DNA of 64,000 bases from Rhizomys pruinosus (taxonomy: Eukaryota; Chordata; Mammalia; Rodentia; Spalacidae). Numbering within the stretch: the first letter of the stretch is position 1; each line of letters begins with the position of its first letter. The notes under the pieces were generated by a model. It was given only the letters and a program-made list of their open reading frames with translations. It searched no databases and was not told the DNA's origin. The stretch spans positions 2,696,856-2,760,855 of the forward strand of contig VZQC01013712.1 of assembly GCA_009823505.1 (NCBI GenBank), in the 5' to 3' direction. A program made the translations under genes and the position numbers. Below are positions 9,060-20,110 of this stretch, piece by piece.

Positions 9060-11526
9060 TGACCTCCCAATGAAAAAAAGCCCAGGCCCAGATGGTTTCA
9101 CAGCAGAGTTCTATAAAACACTTAAAGAGATCTTACAACCGTTATTACTCAAACTGTTCAGAAGGATATAAGCAGAGGGAATTCTCCCAAATTCTTCCTA
9201 TGAAGCCAGCATCACTCTGATACCAAAACTAGGCAAAGATATAACCAAAAAAGAAAACTATAGAACCATCTCATTAATTTATTCAGATGCAAAAATTCTC
9301 AACAAAATACTTGCAAACTGCATACAGACACATCAAAAAGATAATTCATCACAACCAAGTTTAATTCATACTAGAGATGCAGGGATGTTTCAACATATGA
9401 AAATCAGTGAATAATGGGGCTGTGGGGATAGCGCAGCCATTAAAGGCTGAGGCTAAGAACTGCAAAAAAAAAATAAGTTCGAAAATCAGTGAATATCATA
9501 AAACACATAAATGGACTGAAAGACAAAATCCACAGGATCATCTCAATGGATGCAGGAAAAGCCTTTGACTAAATCCAACACCCCTTCATGCTTAAAGTCC
9601 TAGATGGAACTGGACTGGAGAGATCATTTCTCAACATACTCAAAGCCATATAGGAAAAACCCATAGCCAACATCATCCTAAATGGAGAAAACTTAGATGG
9701 ATTCCCCTTAGAGTTACCAACTCACCAATGCTGCCCACTGTTGACACCCCTCTTCAATATAGTACTTGAAAAACTGGCTAGGGTAACAAGGCAAGAAAAG
9801 GAAATTAAAGGAGTCCTAAGTGTGGAACAGGAAGTCAAACTCTCCCTCTTTGTAGACGATACAATAGTTTACCTAAGGGATGCTAAAAACTCCACCAGAG
9901 TACTCCTAGAAGTGATTAAGCATTTCAATAAACTGTTGGAATACAAAATTAACCTAGAAAAATCAGTAGCCTTTCTTTACACCAACAACAAGCAACTGAA
10001 GAAGGAATACAAGGAGACCTTTCTTGTATCAACAATAGCCTCCAAAACAATAAAATACCTAGGACCAAACCTAACCAAAGACAACAAAAATCTCTACAAC
10101 AAAAATTTAAGCCCCTGAAGAAGGAGATCGAAGATTACATCAAAAGATGGCAAAACCTCCCATGCTCAAGGAATGGAAAAATTAATATAGTATAAATGTC
10201 CATTCTACACAATTTAATATACAGATTCAATGAAATCCCAATTAAAATCCCCATGAGTTTCTTCACAGCCTTGGAAAAAAATCTTAAATTCATATGGGAA
10301 AATGAAAGAGCCTGAATAGTGAATGCAATCCTAAGTGAAAAATGCAATACACGGGGGATCACCTTACTGGACTTCAAGCTATATTACAGGGCTACAGTCA
10401 TAAAGACAGCTTGGTACTGGCACAAAAACAGACCCTTTGAGCAATTTCAGCCACCCTAAATTTAATAAAGGGGAAAAAACGCTCATTGGCGGAAAGATAG
10501 CATCTTCAGCATATGGTGGTGGCAAAACTGGATCACCACATGTAGAAGAACAAAATTAAACTCCTACCTCTCACCCTGTACAAAAATCAACTCCCAGTGG
10601 ATCAAAGACCTCAACATGAAACTGGAAACTCTGAAGGTGATAGAAGAAAAAGTTTGTAGCAATCTACAAGACATAGGAGTAGGAAAAGACTTTCTAACTA
10701 AAAGAGCAGCCATGCAGGAAATAAGGTCAACAGATGACAAGTGGAACCTTATCAAACTCAAAAGCTTCTGCACAGTGAAAGAACAGTCAAGGAAGTTTAG
10801 AGAAAACCCACAGTGTGGGAATAAATCTTCATCAGTGATACATATGACAGAGTATTAACATCCAGAATATATAAACTCCTCAGTAAACAAAGAAGTAAGA
10901 ATACAAATGACTCACTCAAAAGATGGAGTAAACATCTGAACAGAGACTCCACCAGTGTGGAAGTAAAGATGGCTGAGAAACATCTTAAAATGCTTTCAAC
11001 ATTGTTAATAAGGAAATGCAAATTAAAACTACTCTAAGATATATCATCTCACTCTGATAAGACTGGCCAAGATCAGGTAAACAAAATACACCAAATGCTA
11101 GAGAGGTTGTGGTGCTAGGGGAACACTCATCCACTGCTGGTGGGAATGTAAACTTGTACAACCACTGTGGAAAGCAGTGTGGACAATCCTTAAAATCAAA
11201 ATGAACCTACAACCTGACCCAGCTATACCACTCCTGGGTATATACCACAAGACTCATCCTACTGCAAAGACACATGCACATCTGTGTTTATTGCAGCTCT
11301 CTTCACAATAGCAAAGAGCTGGAACCAACCCAAATGTCCGTCAACTGAGGAGTGGATAACAAAAATGTGGTACATCTACACAATAGAGTAATATGCTGTG
11401 GTAAAGAAAGATAACATCTTGAACTTTGCAGGTAAATAGACTGAACTCCTAGCCATTATGTTAAGTGAAGTAACACAGTCCCCCCAAAACAAATGGGGAA
11501 TTGTTTCCCTCATTTGTGGTTGCTAA
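9060..11526 (+). pseudogene. L1-A ORF2, reverse transcriptase to C terminus (dead)
   Basis: This continues the 2127-3225 fragment after L1-B: '[20 protein letters not shown]' at 9060, then the RT core. The largest open piece is 9741-10118, with 'LSLFVDDTIVYL', where the catalytic FADDM is changed to FVDDT. C-terminal pieces follow (10616-10858 and others). A 67-bp SINE interrupts it at 9414-9480. The Cys-rich region is recognisable in DNA near 11,095-11,180. The element is decayed and of the same lineage as L1-E. Confidence 0.87.
9414..9480 (+). mobile_element. Short tRNA-type SINE with 15-bp duplication
   Basis: A 67-bp insert is flanked by perfect 15-bp repeats, gaaaatcagtgaata, at 9399-9413 and 9481-9495. 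It starts 'atggggctgtggggatagcg', contains a near A-box of an RNA polymerase III promoter ('tagcgcagcca'), and ends in an A-run and 'taagttc'. It resembles the head of ID/B2-like tRNA SINEs but is much shorter than B2 and diverges from standard ID. Confidence 0.75.
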
Positions 11527-12080
11527 TACCAAATCTCCCAATTGAAAGAAAAACTGAGCAATGTTATTGCTATATTTCTTTCTATCTGAAACAACTGTGA
11601 TGTTATAATGTGAATCTCTTAATAAGCCCTAGAATTAACTTAAAACTTACTTTCAGACATGGTACTTAATGTATATGGGTCAAAGGTATGTATTCTTATC
11701 TTAGAGTAATATAAAATTAAAGGGAAAAATGTGAACTCTTAAACATATATCAGATTCAACATACAGTTTATTCCTGGAAGACATAATTCTGGTAAATATA
11801 TGACATTTATATAGGCATATCTTGGAGTAATACAATTGGGAGGGAATGACAACAAAATAAGGACTGGGTCAAAAAATGGACTGATATAGTTAAATTCTGC
11901 CTAAAACAATATTTGCAAAGTAAAACTCTTAAAAGAATGAGAAAAGGATGCAGGATATGTATGGCAGAATGCATGATCTGGGGTGGGTTGGGGAGAAGGG
12001 AAAGGGGAATATGTCTAAATTGAACTGATAATGATGTCTGAAATACACAAAACATCAACAAAATATTATATTAAAAAATG
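11527..12080 (+). mobile_element. L1-A 3'UTR, older type
   Basis: This matches the L1-E 3'UTR (52768-53112): 'tccctcatttgtgg', an 'attttagagtaatataaaat'-like block, 'gaatgcatgatctggggtgg', and the ending 'gatgtctgaaatacacaaaa' followed by 'catcaa' and A/T-rich sequence. It differs from the young-type 3'UTR. The right duplication cannot be paired because the left end is outside the window. Confidence 0.8.
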
Positions 12081-12109
12081 GATTAGCACCCAGTGGCCAG
12101 AGAGCTGAC

Positions 12110-12197
12110 CTGTCTAAATAACCAGGTGTAAGATGAAATTTTAATGTGTTTTTAATTTGCATTTCCTTAGCTACTAATAATGTTGAACACTTTATTG
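12110..12197 (-). mobile_element. L1 ORF2 3' fragment, antisense
   Basis: The minus strand reads like the region just upstream of the Cys-rich motif ('aaggaaatgcaaattaaaaa', 'atttcatcttac'). It abuts a B1 and may be the distal end of L1-C after an internal deletion, or a separate old copy. Confidence 0.6.
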
Positions 12198-12345
12198 TGG
12201 TCTTTTTGAAACAGGGTTTCCCTGAAGCCCCAGCTGTACTGGATCTCACTACGCACACCAATCTGGCCTTGAACTCACAGAGATCTGCCTGTCTCTGCCT
12301 CCTGAGCGCTATAATTAATGGCATGCACCACCATGCCTGACTTCT
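12198..12345 (-). mobile_element. B1 SINE, antisense
   Basis: It is the reverse complement of the B1 at 55362: 'gaaacagggtttccctgaag', 'ggccttgaactcacagagat', 'ctgcctgtctctgcctcctg', ending 'accaccatgcctgac'. Near full length and moderately diverged. Confidence 0.88.
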
Positions 12346-13635
12346 CTTCATTTTTAATGTAGGTACTTAGAGCTATAAAAGTCCGTCTTAGGACTGCTTT
12401 TAAAGTCTCCCATAAGTTTTGTTGCATTGTATTGTCCTTTTTGTTCAATTCTAGGAATACGTTATTTCTTTCCTAATTTCTCTTGACCCATTCGTTATTC
12501 AGTATGTGTGGCTTAATCTCTGTATTAGTCACTTTTCTGTTGCTGTAATAAAACCACCATGAGCAAGGGAACTTATGGAAGGGAACAAAGGAAGAGTTTA
12601 TTTGAGTTTACGATTGATAGTTCCAGGGAATTAGAGTCCATTGTGGTGGGAGGCATGGCGGCCAGGGCTGGAGCAGCAAGCCAAGGGTCACATCTTGCAA
12701 TGAGCACAGGAAGCAGAGAGCGAGAGGCTGGAGACCACAAGGCTTGTTAACCTCACTAAGCCTACCCCCAATAACGTACTTCCTCCAGCACATCCACACC
12801 TTCTAAGACCTCCAAGAACAGTGCCACCAACTGGAGACTAAATGTCTGAATAATTAAAGCCTATGGGGGAACACTCTCTCATTCACCACAATCTCCATGA
12901 GTTCAGGTATTTGCTAGGGCTTCTGGTGTTTATATTAAGCTTTCTTGCATTGTGGTTTAGGAGAATGCATGGAATTATTTCATCATTTTTTGTACTTGTG
13001 GATGGTTGTTCTGTGCCCCAGTGTGTGGTCAGTTTTGAAGAAAGTTTCATGGGGTGCTAAATTGAACGTGTATTCTTTGGTGATTGGGTGGAATATTTGG
13101 TAGATGTCTGTTAGGACCATTTGATGTATTGTAGTGTTCAGTTCAGATAGTTCTCTGCTTTTTCTTTATCTGATTGACCTATCTAATGGACAAATTGGGG
13201 AATGGAAGTCCTCTACTATTAGTTTTTTGGTATTAATCTGTGCCTTAAAGTTTTGTAGAATTGTGTTTATGAAGTTCAGTGGACCAGAGTTTGGTGCATA
13301 TAGGTTTATAATTGTGATATTTTCTTGCTTAACTGTCCCTTTGATAAGAATAAAGTGACCCTCCATCTTTGATGATTAGGTTTAGTTTGAAGTGTATTTT
13401 GTCTGATATTAGAATAGCAACTCCTGCTTACTTCTTATTACCATTTGCTTGGAATAATTTTTTACTCCTTTTCACCATGAAGGTGGTGTTTCTTACAGAA
13501 AAGAAGATGGATTTTTTTTTTCATAATCCATTCTGCCTGTCTGTGCCTTTTGATTGGGGAGTTCAGTCCCTTAATATTTAAAGTTAATGTTGAGAGGCAT
13601 ATATTGCTTCCATCATTTTAGTTTTACTTTACATT
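12346..13635 (-). pseudogene. L1-C ORF2 N-terminal half, antisense, dead
   Basis: The minus strand carries the ORF2 start and endonuclease in order from 13,635 down, then the linker down to 12,346. A short piece is open (13166-13366, minus: 'GHFILIKGTVKQENITIINLYAPNSG'). A solo MT LTR (12521-12890) splits it. Many stops. The reverse transcriptase part is missing or lost at the B1. Confidence 0.82.
12521..12890 (-). mobile_element. Solo MT LTR with 5-bp duplication
   Basis: A 370-bp LTR in minus orientation starts 'tgtattagtcacttttctgt' and ends 'ttcaccaca'. It is flanked by perfect 5-bp repeats, atctc, at 12516-12520 and 12891-12895. Host L1-C sequence continues on both sides. Solo LTRs arise by recombination between the two LTRs of a provirus. 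Confidence 0.95.
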
Positions 13636-14580
13636 CTTGGTTTAGGTTTGTATTTCCAATGTTATACCTTCATTAACTACTTTCTGTTTCTGCTTGAGTA
13701 TAATCATTCTTTCTTCTGCTCTTTGTATTGCTACAAGTATTCTCTGAAGGGTTGGTTTTCTGGACATGAATTATTTCACCTTAGTTATATCATGAAAGAA
13801 TTTTCTTTCTCTTTCGACTATAATAGACATTCTTGTTGGATAAGGTATTCTGGGTTGACACCTATAGTCATTTAAATCTCAGGATACTTTGGTCCAAGTT
13901 CTTCTGGGTTTCGTTGTTTGCATTGAAAAGTCAGCTGTAATTCTAATGAGTTTTCTTTATATGTGACTTATTGTTTTTCTCTTGCAACTTTCAGTAATCT
14001 CTCTTTGTTTTGAGCATCTAGTCTTTTCTCTATGATATGACATAAAGAATTTCTTTCCTGGTTCTCTCTGTTTGGTGTTCTATGTGCATTTTGTTTTGTT
14101 CTTTATGTGTATGTCTTTCCTTAATTTGGGAAAATTTTCTTATACAATCCTGTTGAAGATGAGTTTGATACCATTATCCTGAGATCCTTCTCTTTCCTCT
14201 ATATGTATGATACATAGGTTTGGTCTTTTCATGGTGTCCCACCTTTTTTCATTGTTCAATTCCTGTGATTTGTTTTTTTAATTTTTCATAATCTTTGCTT
14301 GAGTAGACCAATTCTTCCATGTTATCTTCAAGTCTTGATATTCTGTTTTGTACCTCATCCATTCTGTTTGCTGAGGCTTTCTTCCATCCTTTGCAGATGG
14401 CTGGTTGGGTGTCCCATTTCAATTTTCATTTTGGTCTGAGTTTTCTTCAGTATTTCCATATCTTTTGTGAATTCATTCTGACATTTATAATTACATCATT
14501 TTAGTTTATCCTTATCTTCTTTTAGTTCTTTGATTTGTTTGCATGTATGTTCTTTAAATTCCCTGAATAATTCTTTGATC
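13636..14580 (-). pseudogene. L1-C ORF1, antisense, dead
   Basis: The minus strand matches ORF1 of L1-B and L1-F: the C-terminal domain at 13,660-13,860, the RRM-like part further right, and the coiled-coil region and start side towards 14,570. The open frames seen on the plus strand here are shadows. Decayed. Confidence 0.78.
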
Positions 14581-14610
14581 ATTTTTTTGGTTTTTTTTTT
14601 GTTTTTTTTT

Positions 14611-14689
14611 TAAAATTTATTTCTGTATGTGTATGAATGTACTGTCTGCATGCAAGTGTGTGCACCCGTTCGTGCAATGCCACGGAGGT
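14611..14689 (-). mobile_element. B2-type SINE 3' part, antisense
   Basis: It matches the tail half of the B2 at 17719-17970 ('gaatgtactgtctgcatgca', 'tgcacccg', 'gtgcaatgc'), preceded by A/T-rich tail sequence. The tRNA-like head is missing. It separates the L1-C ORF1 from the L1-C 5'UTR. Confidence 0.78.
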
Positions 14690-15340
14690 TTTTTATGATG
14701 GTCCTTTTAAGATTTTTATCCTGGGTTACATCTACAGAGTCCTCATTACAGGAGGACTCCTGTATCCTTCTACAAGATTGGTAGTATTTAGCGGAGGCTT
14801 ATTATTTGGGTTTTTCATGTTGTTTTTTGTTGTGATTTTTGGCATGTGGATTTCTTTTGTTGCTTGTGATTCTGCTATGAATCTCATGTTCTTTTGTTGA
14901 ATTTAAGACCTACTTAGCTTACATTATTCAGTTGCTTTCATTGTCTTCTTATTAGGTATGAAAGACTGATTGGCCTATACTTCAGGTTGTCACTTCTGAT
15001 TTTATACTGGAGAGACCAGCTAGTTTTTGCCCAGCTACTCAAGAGCTCCTCTAGATTCCCAAGACAGGTAGTAATCAGGGAGGGTTGAACCCCACAGCAG
15101 TTCTCCAAGGCTGGTTTGAGAGATTCATATCTGAGTCCAGAGGCAAGGAAGCCTAGCCTGGACCAGAGGGAAGAGTGCCAGATATTCCCCAATTAGTGGG
15201 TAGGGAATCTGGAATGTCACCATTGATAACTGTTAGGACCACTGGGAGGTATCTGGTCCTCTACCCTGTCACCCACTGGGTTATATTTCATATGCAACAA
15301 TGGATTTAAAGTAAACCATCACATATAGTGGTTGATTTTT
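14690..15340 (-). mobile_element. L1-C 5'UTR, antisense
   Basis: The reverse complement matches the L1-H 5'UTR (59,500-60,060), for example 'catgtggatttcttttgttg' against the complement of 'caaaagaattccacatgcc'. This is a third 5'UTR type, different from L1-B/D and from L1-E/I. The outer part (15,195-15,340) is repeated in inverted orientation at 15,620-15,785. Confidence 0.72.
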
Positions 15341-15578
15341 ATAGTATGGGCATATAAGTATGAGATCCACCACAGAAATGAGCTTACTTAATTCAGTGAG
15401 AATAACAGTATCAAAGAGCACATGATGTAGAGGAGCTGTATTTTAAAGGAAAACAAGCACTCCTACTGTAATCAGCTGAGGTAGAATGGCATTTAGAATG
15501 AATAATCTGACATACAAAGGAATTAAGTAGTTGGTACTTCATGAGGCTCTTGGACTACAATGGACAAACACACACACA

Positions 15579-15610
<32 letters not shown>

Positions 15611-15785
15611 TGTGTGTGATGGTTTACTTTAAATCCATTGTTGCATGTGAAATATAACATATACTTGACTGGTCCCAGTGGCTTGCCTCCCAGTGGGTGA
15701 CAGGGGAGAGGCCCAGACACCTCCCAGTGGTCCTAGCAGATATCGATGGTGACATTCCAGATTCCCCACCCATGACCCATGAACT
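15195..15785. repeat. Large imperfect inverted repeat, arms about 150 bp
   Basis: The left arm, 15,195-15,340 (ending 'ggatttaaagtaaaccatca'), is complementary to the right arm, 15,620-15,785 (starting 'gatggtttactttaaatcca' and ending 'gtgacattccagattcccc'). The centre of about 280 bases includes a (CA)n-(TG)n palindrome at 15,569-15,619. The arms are probably two copies of an L1 5'UTR segment facing each other. Confidence 0.8.
15569..15619. repeat. (CA)n(TG)n microsatellite, self-complementary
   Basis: A CA run switches to a TG run at 'cacacatgtgtg', giving a short perfect palindrome in alternating purine-pyrimidine DNA. Such sequence is prone to cruciform or Z-DNA structure and to slippage. 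Confidence 0.9.
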
Positions 15786-15817
15786 GAGAAATATATGGCA
15801 CCCCACCCTCTATTCCA

Positions 15818-15820
<3 letters not shown>

Positions 15821-15851
<31 letters not shown>
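15821..15851. repeat. (TA)n microsatellite
   Basis: About 15 TA units, just outside the right arm of the inverted repeat. Confidence 0.95.
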
Positions 15852-15854
<3 letters not shown>

Positions 15855-17702
15855 TTCTTTGACAGTTCCCAAACCTGTTAGTTCACAGATCATAAAGGAT
15901 CCTTTAATGGCATCACAAATATATACTTTACATTCTTTATCTCTTGCTTTATTGAAAGAGAGGAGTTGGAGGGAGATTGGAAATGATATAAATACTGCAA
16001 ATACAATATTCATGTATGAAATCCTAAAGAATAAAGTGAAGCATTATAAAAGGAATACTTGGCTCTTAGAATCTTTCCATCCCCTCTTTTGCAATCGTCC
16101 CTGAGCGCTGGATGAGTGAAGCTTAATATAGGAGATCCATCCATGGACCAAGACTATGCAGAATCCTAATATCCACTGTTTGCTCATTTATGACTTTTTG
16201 AGTTCCTGTCCCCTATTGCATGACCAAAACAAAATATAACCCTACAAGCTCCTGGGACCCTGCTCATATGAGGTTACAGCAGTGGAGTCTGCATGCTTCT
16301 GAGCCATGTAAGCTCAATCAGACAAAAAACTCAACACAACTGGGGAAATAGGCAGCAAAATCCAGTCTCAGCTGAAGAAATATTGGCAGCTGATTACTGT
16401 TGGGTTTGGAAGAACTGGTCTTCTTAAAGCCAGGAACTCTGGATAAGCTAACTAAAGTTCAGTGGATGAACTTACACTGAGGAAAGTCTAAGGAGATTAA
16501 TTTGGCACAATAGACCTTAACACAAATGACAGAATATATGGATTCCAGTATTGGTACCGTGGGAAGGTGCTAATGGAGAAGGCGGTATAAAAGTGATTCA
16601 GACTGATTGAGATGTTATATATGAAATATAAAAAATTCAGTAAAAATTCATGCAATAAAGGAATACTTAACTATTTGTCATAATTGTATACTTCTTAAAG
16701 AGATATAAAATGGTTAGGAATTATTGGAAACTTGTTGTGAGTTACAGTAATACCTAGGGATTCACAAAGCCCCGAAGACTACTAGTAAATATAAAGGCTT
16801 AAAGAAATCAGATGACAAATGTGAATAATTCAAAGACAAGATGAGCTTTTCATCATCTCAGTATTGGTGTTGTGGACTATAAACCAACCTTTTCCTAATA
16901 TCCTCAATTCAAAAATATACATGTTGCAATAATTGTTTTGCAATGAAAAACACTCCTCAGCGAGTTCCTAACCTGTAACACATGCTGTTAAATTCAGAAG
17001 AGCAATGAGGGCCTGTGGGAATTCCCCGCTAACATAATAGCAAACACAGCTAATGCAATATTTCTGTGATGAGGTCAGAGGTAGTGATACCATCAATGAT
17101 GTGGGGTATTTTGTTTACTGTCACATCCAGTGTAAGCAGTATATTTTGCTTTCACTCTAGTGCTGGGTCTTAGAAATGGACAGTAAATTATCTTCAACTC
17201 AATCAGTAAAATATGCTAATTTACAACTGCTATTCTAAAAAGACAGTCATTTAAAGAGACTTGAGGAAATCAACACAGTCCCCAGCACCTGGTATATAAC
17301 TACCAACATGAAAATACTTTTTTCTATATACCACTATGTAGAAAATACTAAAAGCAATTTTTATTAACCTAACAGTATTTTTATCTACAATGTCACCGTT
17401 TTATGTCAAGGATGCATTGACTATCTGTTGTGATTTAATACACTGTGTCTTTTATCATCTCATTGGACAGCACTCTAGTCTATGTTATTGGTGATATCAT
17501 GATGATATGTCATTAAGAGTAAGAATCACATACATGCCAATAGCTTGAAGATAAAATCCTGGGCCTACTACATGCTGAATTTTCTGGAGACCCAGTGGCC
17601 AGAGATCTACTGATATGTCTTTTCTAACTAGAAAGAAAATTTTTTATATTTTACAAGCCCTGTGAATGACAAAACGGCACAGTATTTGTAGAGTTTTAAA
17701 AG
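15852..17702. other. Single-copy-looking AT-rich DNA
   Basis: About 1.85 kb in which I find no recognisable repeat family, exon or RNA gene. The longest open frames are short and have no supporting features. It may contain very old repeats that cannot be recognised by eye. Confidence 0.5.
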
Positions 17703-17718
17703 ATTTATCTTCTTTTTA

Positions 17719-17970
17719 TATATTTTTTAATATTTATTTATTTTCTATGTATATGAATGTACTGTCTGCATGCAGGTCTGTGCACCCGTGTTGTGCAATG
17801 CTGCCGAGGTCAGAAGAGGGTTTCGGATTCCCCTGGAACTGGAGTTCTCCTGGAATTGGAGTTAGAGACAGTTCTCAGCCAGCCACCAGGTGGGTGCTGG
17901 GTATCGAACCCGGGTCCTCTGCAAGAGCAGTCAGAGCTCTTAACCACTAGGCCATCTCTCCAGCCCCAAT
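17719..17970 (-). mobile_element. B2 SINE, antisense, full length, 16-bp duplication
   Basis: It ends with the complement of the tRNA-like head ('gagctcttaaccactaggcc', 'atctctccagcccc') and carries the B2 body and A/T-rich tail on the left. It is flanked by perfect 16-bp repeats, atttatcttcttttta, at 17703-17718 and 17971-17986. The intact duplication points to a fairly recent insertion. Confidence 0.93.
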
Positions 17971-17989
17971 ATTTATCTTCTTTTTAATT

Positions 17990-17991
<2 letters not shown>

Positions 17992-18027
<36 letters not shown>
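17992..18027. repeat. (TG)n microsatellite
   Basis: A run of about 17 TG units next to an older antisense SINE. Confidence 0.93.
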
Positions 18028-18029
<2 letters not shown>

Positions 18030-18190
18030 ACATGTGAACACAGTGACTATAGAGGTCAAAAGAGGAGACTTAAACTCCTGGGGCTGGAGCTACTTGTGGT
18101 TTTAAGCCACCAAACATAGGAACTGGGTGATAAGCAACAAACTTGACTCCTCTTTATGTGATCTTCACTGGTGAGCTATCTCTTCAGCCT
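18028..18190 (-). mobile_element. B3/B2-like SINE, antisense, old
   Basis: It shows the family order 'gaggtcaaaagaggagac', 'ctggggctggag', 'taagccacca' and ends 'gtgagctatctcttcagcct', the diverged complement of the tRNA-like head. More decayed than the B2 at 17719. Confidence 0.7.
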
Positions 18191-18764
18191 CTATTAGGAC
18201 ATTTCTACTGAGATTCCAAGACCAAGAAAATTTCAGTATTATATTTCAGATTAGAAAACAAAAGGGATGCCAGTCAACCTACTGTTCAAGGACTGTATCT
18301 TGACATGAAAACAAATATATTATGAGATGCTAAGACTACTAATTCATTTACCGCATATATAATTCTTAGCAGAATATTACCAAATTAAACTCAAGAGAAT
18401 AAAATGAAGGTGACACAGTAGAAAACTGAATTCATACCAGGGCATTATTGAGTAGCTATAAAGACAATAGGCCATGCTAACAGAGTAATGTAGAAATACT
18501 TATAACCATTTCAGTAGATAAGAAAATTCTCCCATGAAATTTGAAGCCCACCTTTGATAGAAATAATTCTTTTCTGACACAAGGAATTAAATGGGCTATT
18601 TCTTAACTAAGTAAGAAAACATTGATAAAGTATTTTCAAAGGTAGATTTGCCTGAATTGATCGAACATCTGACACTTTCTCTTTAACATCAAGAATGAGA
18701 TAAAAATCCCATAATTATAAATTTTATACAATATTATCATAAAATTCTATCCCATATATCTGAG
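18191..18764. other. Unassigned AT-rich DNA
   Basis: No recognisable repeat or gene seen. Confidence 0.5.
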
Positions 18765-18897
18765 TTTGGTTGTGCACACCTTTAGCTCCAGGCCATGAGA
18801 GGTAGCAGAAGGCATATCTCTGTGAGATCAAGTCCGGCCTGTTCTACATTGTAGTTCCTGGCCAGCTTGGGCTACAGGAAGATTCTGTCTCAAGAAA
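18765..18897 (+). mobile_element. Diverged B1 SINE
   Basis: Recognised by 'gttgtgcacacctttagctc', 'ctctgtgagatcaagtccgg' and 'ctacaggaagattctgtctc' in B1 order. Many substitutions. Confidence 0.8.
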
Positions 18898-19215
18898 AGT
18901 AAACCAAAATATTCTATCCAGTATAATAATATAATGATGCAAGGATTCAAGAACAAGTTCCACACATTTTACTAACAAAACTAATGTTTAAAGGTGCTTA
19001 ATATTGATTATGTGGATCTACCACAAGACATACACATCCCTTCAGTGATTCAAGCAATGAAAACTTCTCGAATTAATTTGAAAAACAGTTGAGCATTTCC
19101 TCCAAAAGTTGCATATTGGCACAGTGAATGGCTCAGAACTTCCAAACACAGGTACATACTCAAGATATATTTTAACTATATATAATTAGAAATATGTATA
19201 AATAAGTTCACAGCA
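18898..19215. other. Unassigned AT-rich DNA, possibly L1-related
   Basis: I see no clear family. The stretch around 19,060-19,130 may belong to the old L1 that continues at 19,485, but the match is too weak to call. Confidence 0.35.
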
Positions 19216-19475
19216 GTGATGCGTATTTTGGAGTGATGCATATTGGCGAATAACAACAACAACAACAACAACAACAAAAAGACTGAGTCAAAGAACTGTC
19301 TGAAACAGTGCACTTCTGCATTGAAAATTTTGAAAGAGACTGAGAGAAAGATGAAAAACATGTTTGGCAGAATGCATGAGCTCTGGTAGTGTGGGGGTGG
19401 GGTGTCAGGGAGGGGGCATGGGTATAGGTTTGATTTGAAAATTTGCATGAAATGCACAAAGCTTCAATAAAAAAT
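19216..19475 (+). mobile_element. 5'-truncated young-type L1 3'UTR
   Basis: It matches the L1-F 3'UTR: 'gtgatgcatattgg', a (AAC)n block at 19,252-19,277, 'gtgcacttctgc', 'catgtttggcagaatgcatg', a G-rich stretch and a final 'aataaaaaattgg'. Only about 260 bases remain. A clean duplication was not identified. Confidence 0.82.
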
Positions 19476-19484
19476 TGGCTTTAA

Positions 19485-20110
19485 AAAAACAAATGGCTAA
19501 AAACACCTTTAAAATGTTGAGCATCCATAAGTAATTAGGAAAATGCAAATCAAAACTACTTTAAGATTTCATCTTATTCCAGTCAGAATGGTTAAGGTGA
19601 AGAACACAAATGAAACTGAATGCTGGCAAAGAAGTGGGGAAAGGAAAACCCTCATTCATTGCTGGTGGTATTACAAACTGGAGCAACCATGGTGGAAATC
19701 AGTGTGGAGAACTCTTAAAAACTAAAAAATAGATCTACAATCTGATCTGGTTCTACCACTCCTTTGCATATACCCAAAGGACTAATCCTACTGCAGAGAT
19801 ACTTGCATAACCATGTTTGTTGCTTCTCTTTTCACAACAGCTAAGAAATGAAAACCATCTTAATGTCCCTCAACTGATGAATACATAATAAAAATGTGAT
19901 ATATTTACATAGTGGAGTTCTACTCAATGGTAAGGAAAGAAGAAATCATGATATTTGCAGGAAAATGGAACTAGAAACTGCTATACTAAGTGAAATAACA
20001 CAGATTCAGAAAAAAGCAACATATATTTTCTCTCACATGTGGCTCATAGCTCCAAATCCTTAGCTGTGAGTGAGTAGATATTTAGTTGTAACTTCAGGAG
20101 CCCAGGGAAT
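19485..20110 (+). pseudogene. Old L1 ORF2 C-terminal fragment
   Basis: It matches the end of ORF2: 'caaatcaaaactactttaag', the Cys-rich region in DNA ('tgctggcaaagaagtgggga', 'cattgctggtgg'), 'ccctcaactgatgaatacat' and 'tttgcaggaaaatgg'. One short piece is open (19543-19725). It is more diverged than L1-A or L1-E, so it comes from an older, Lx-like or earlier lineage. A 3'UTR may continue to about 20,870, but I cannot support an exact end. Confidence 0.75.

Noticed and set aside
15697..16104. 135-codon open frame on the plus strand
   Set aside because: It reads through the inverted-repeat arm and a (TA)n run (giving IYIYIY), so it is a by-product of low-complexity sequence.
17575..17605. Short match 'acccagtggccagaga' to 12,090-12,105
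   Set aside because: Only about 16 bases agree and the flanks do not, so no shared element can be claimed.
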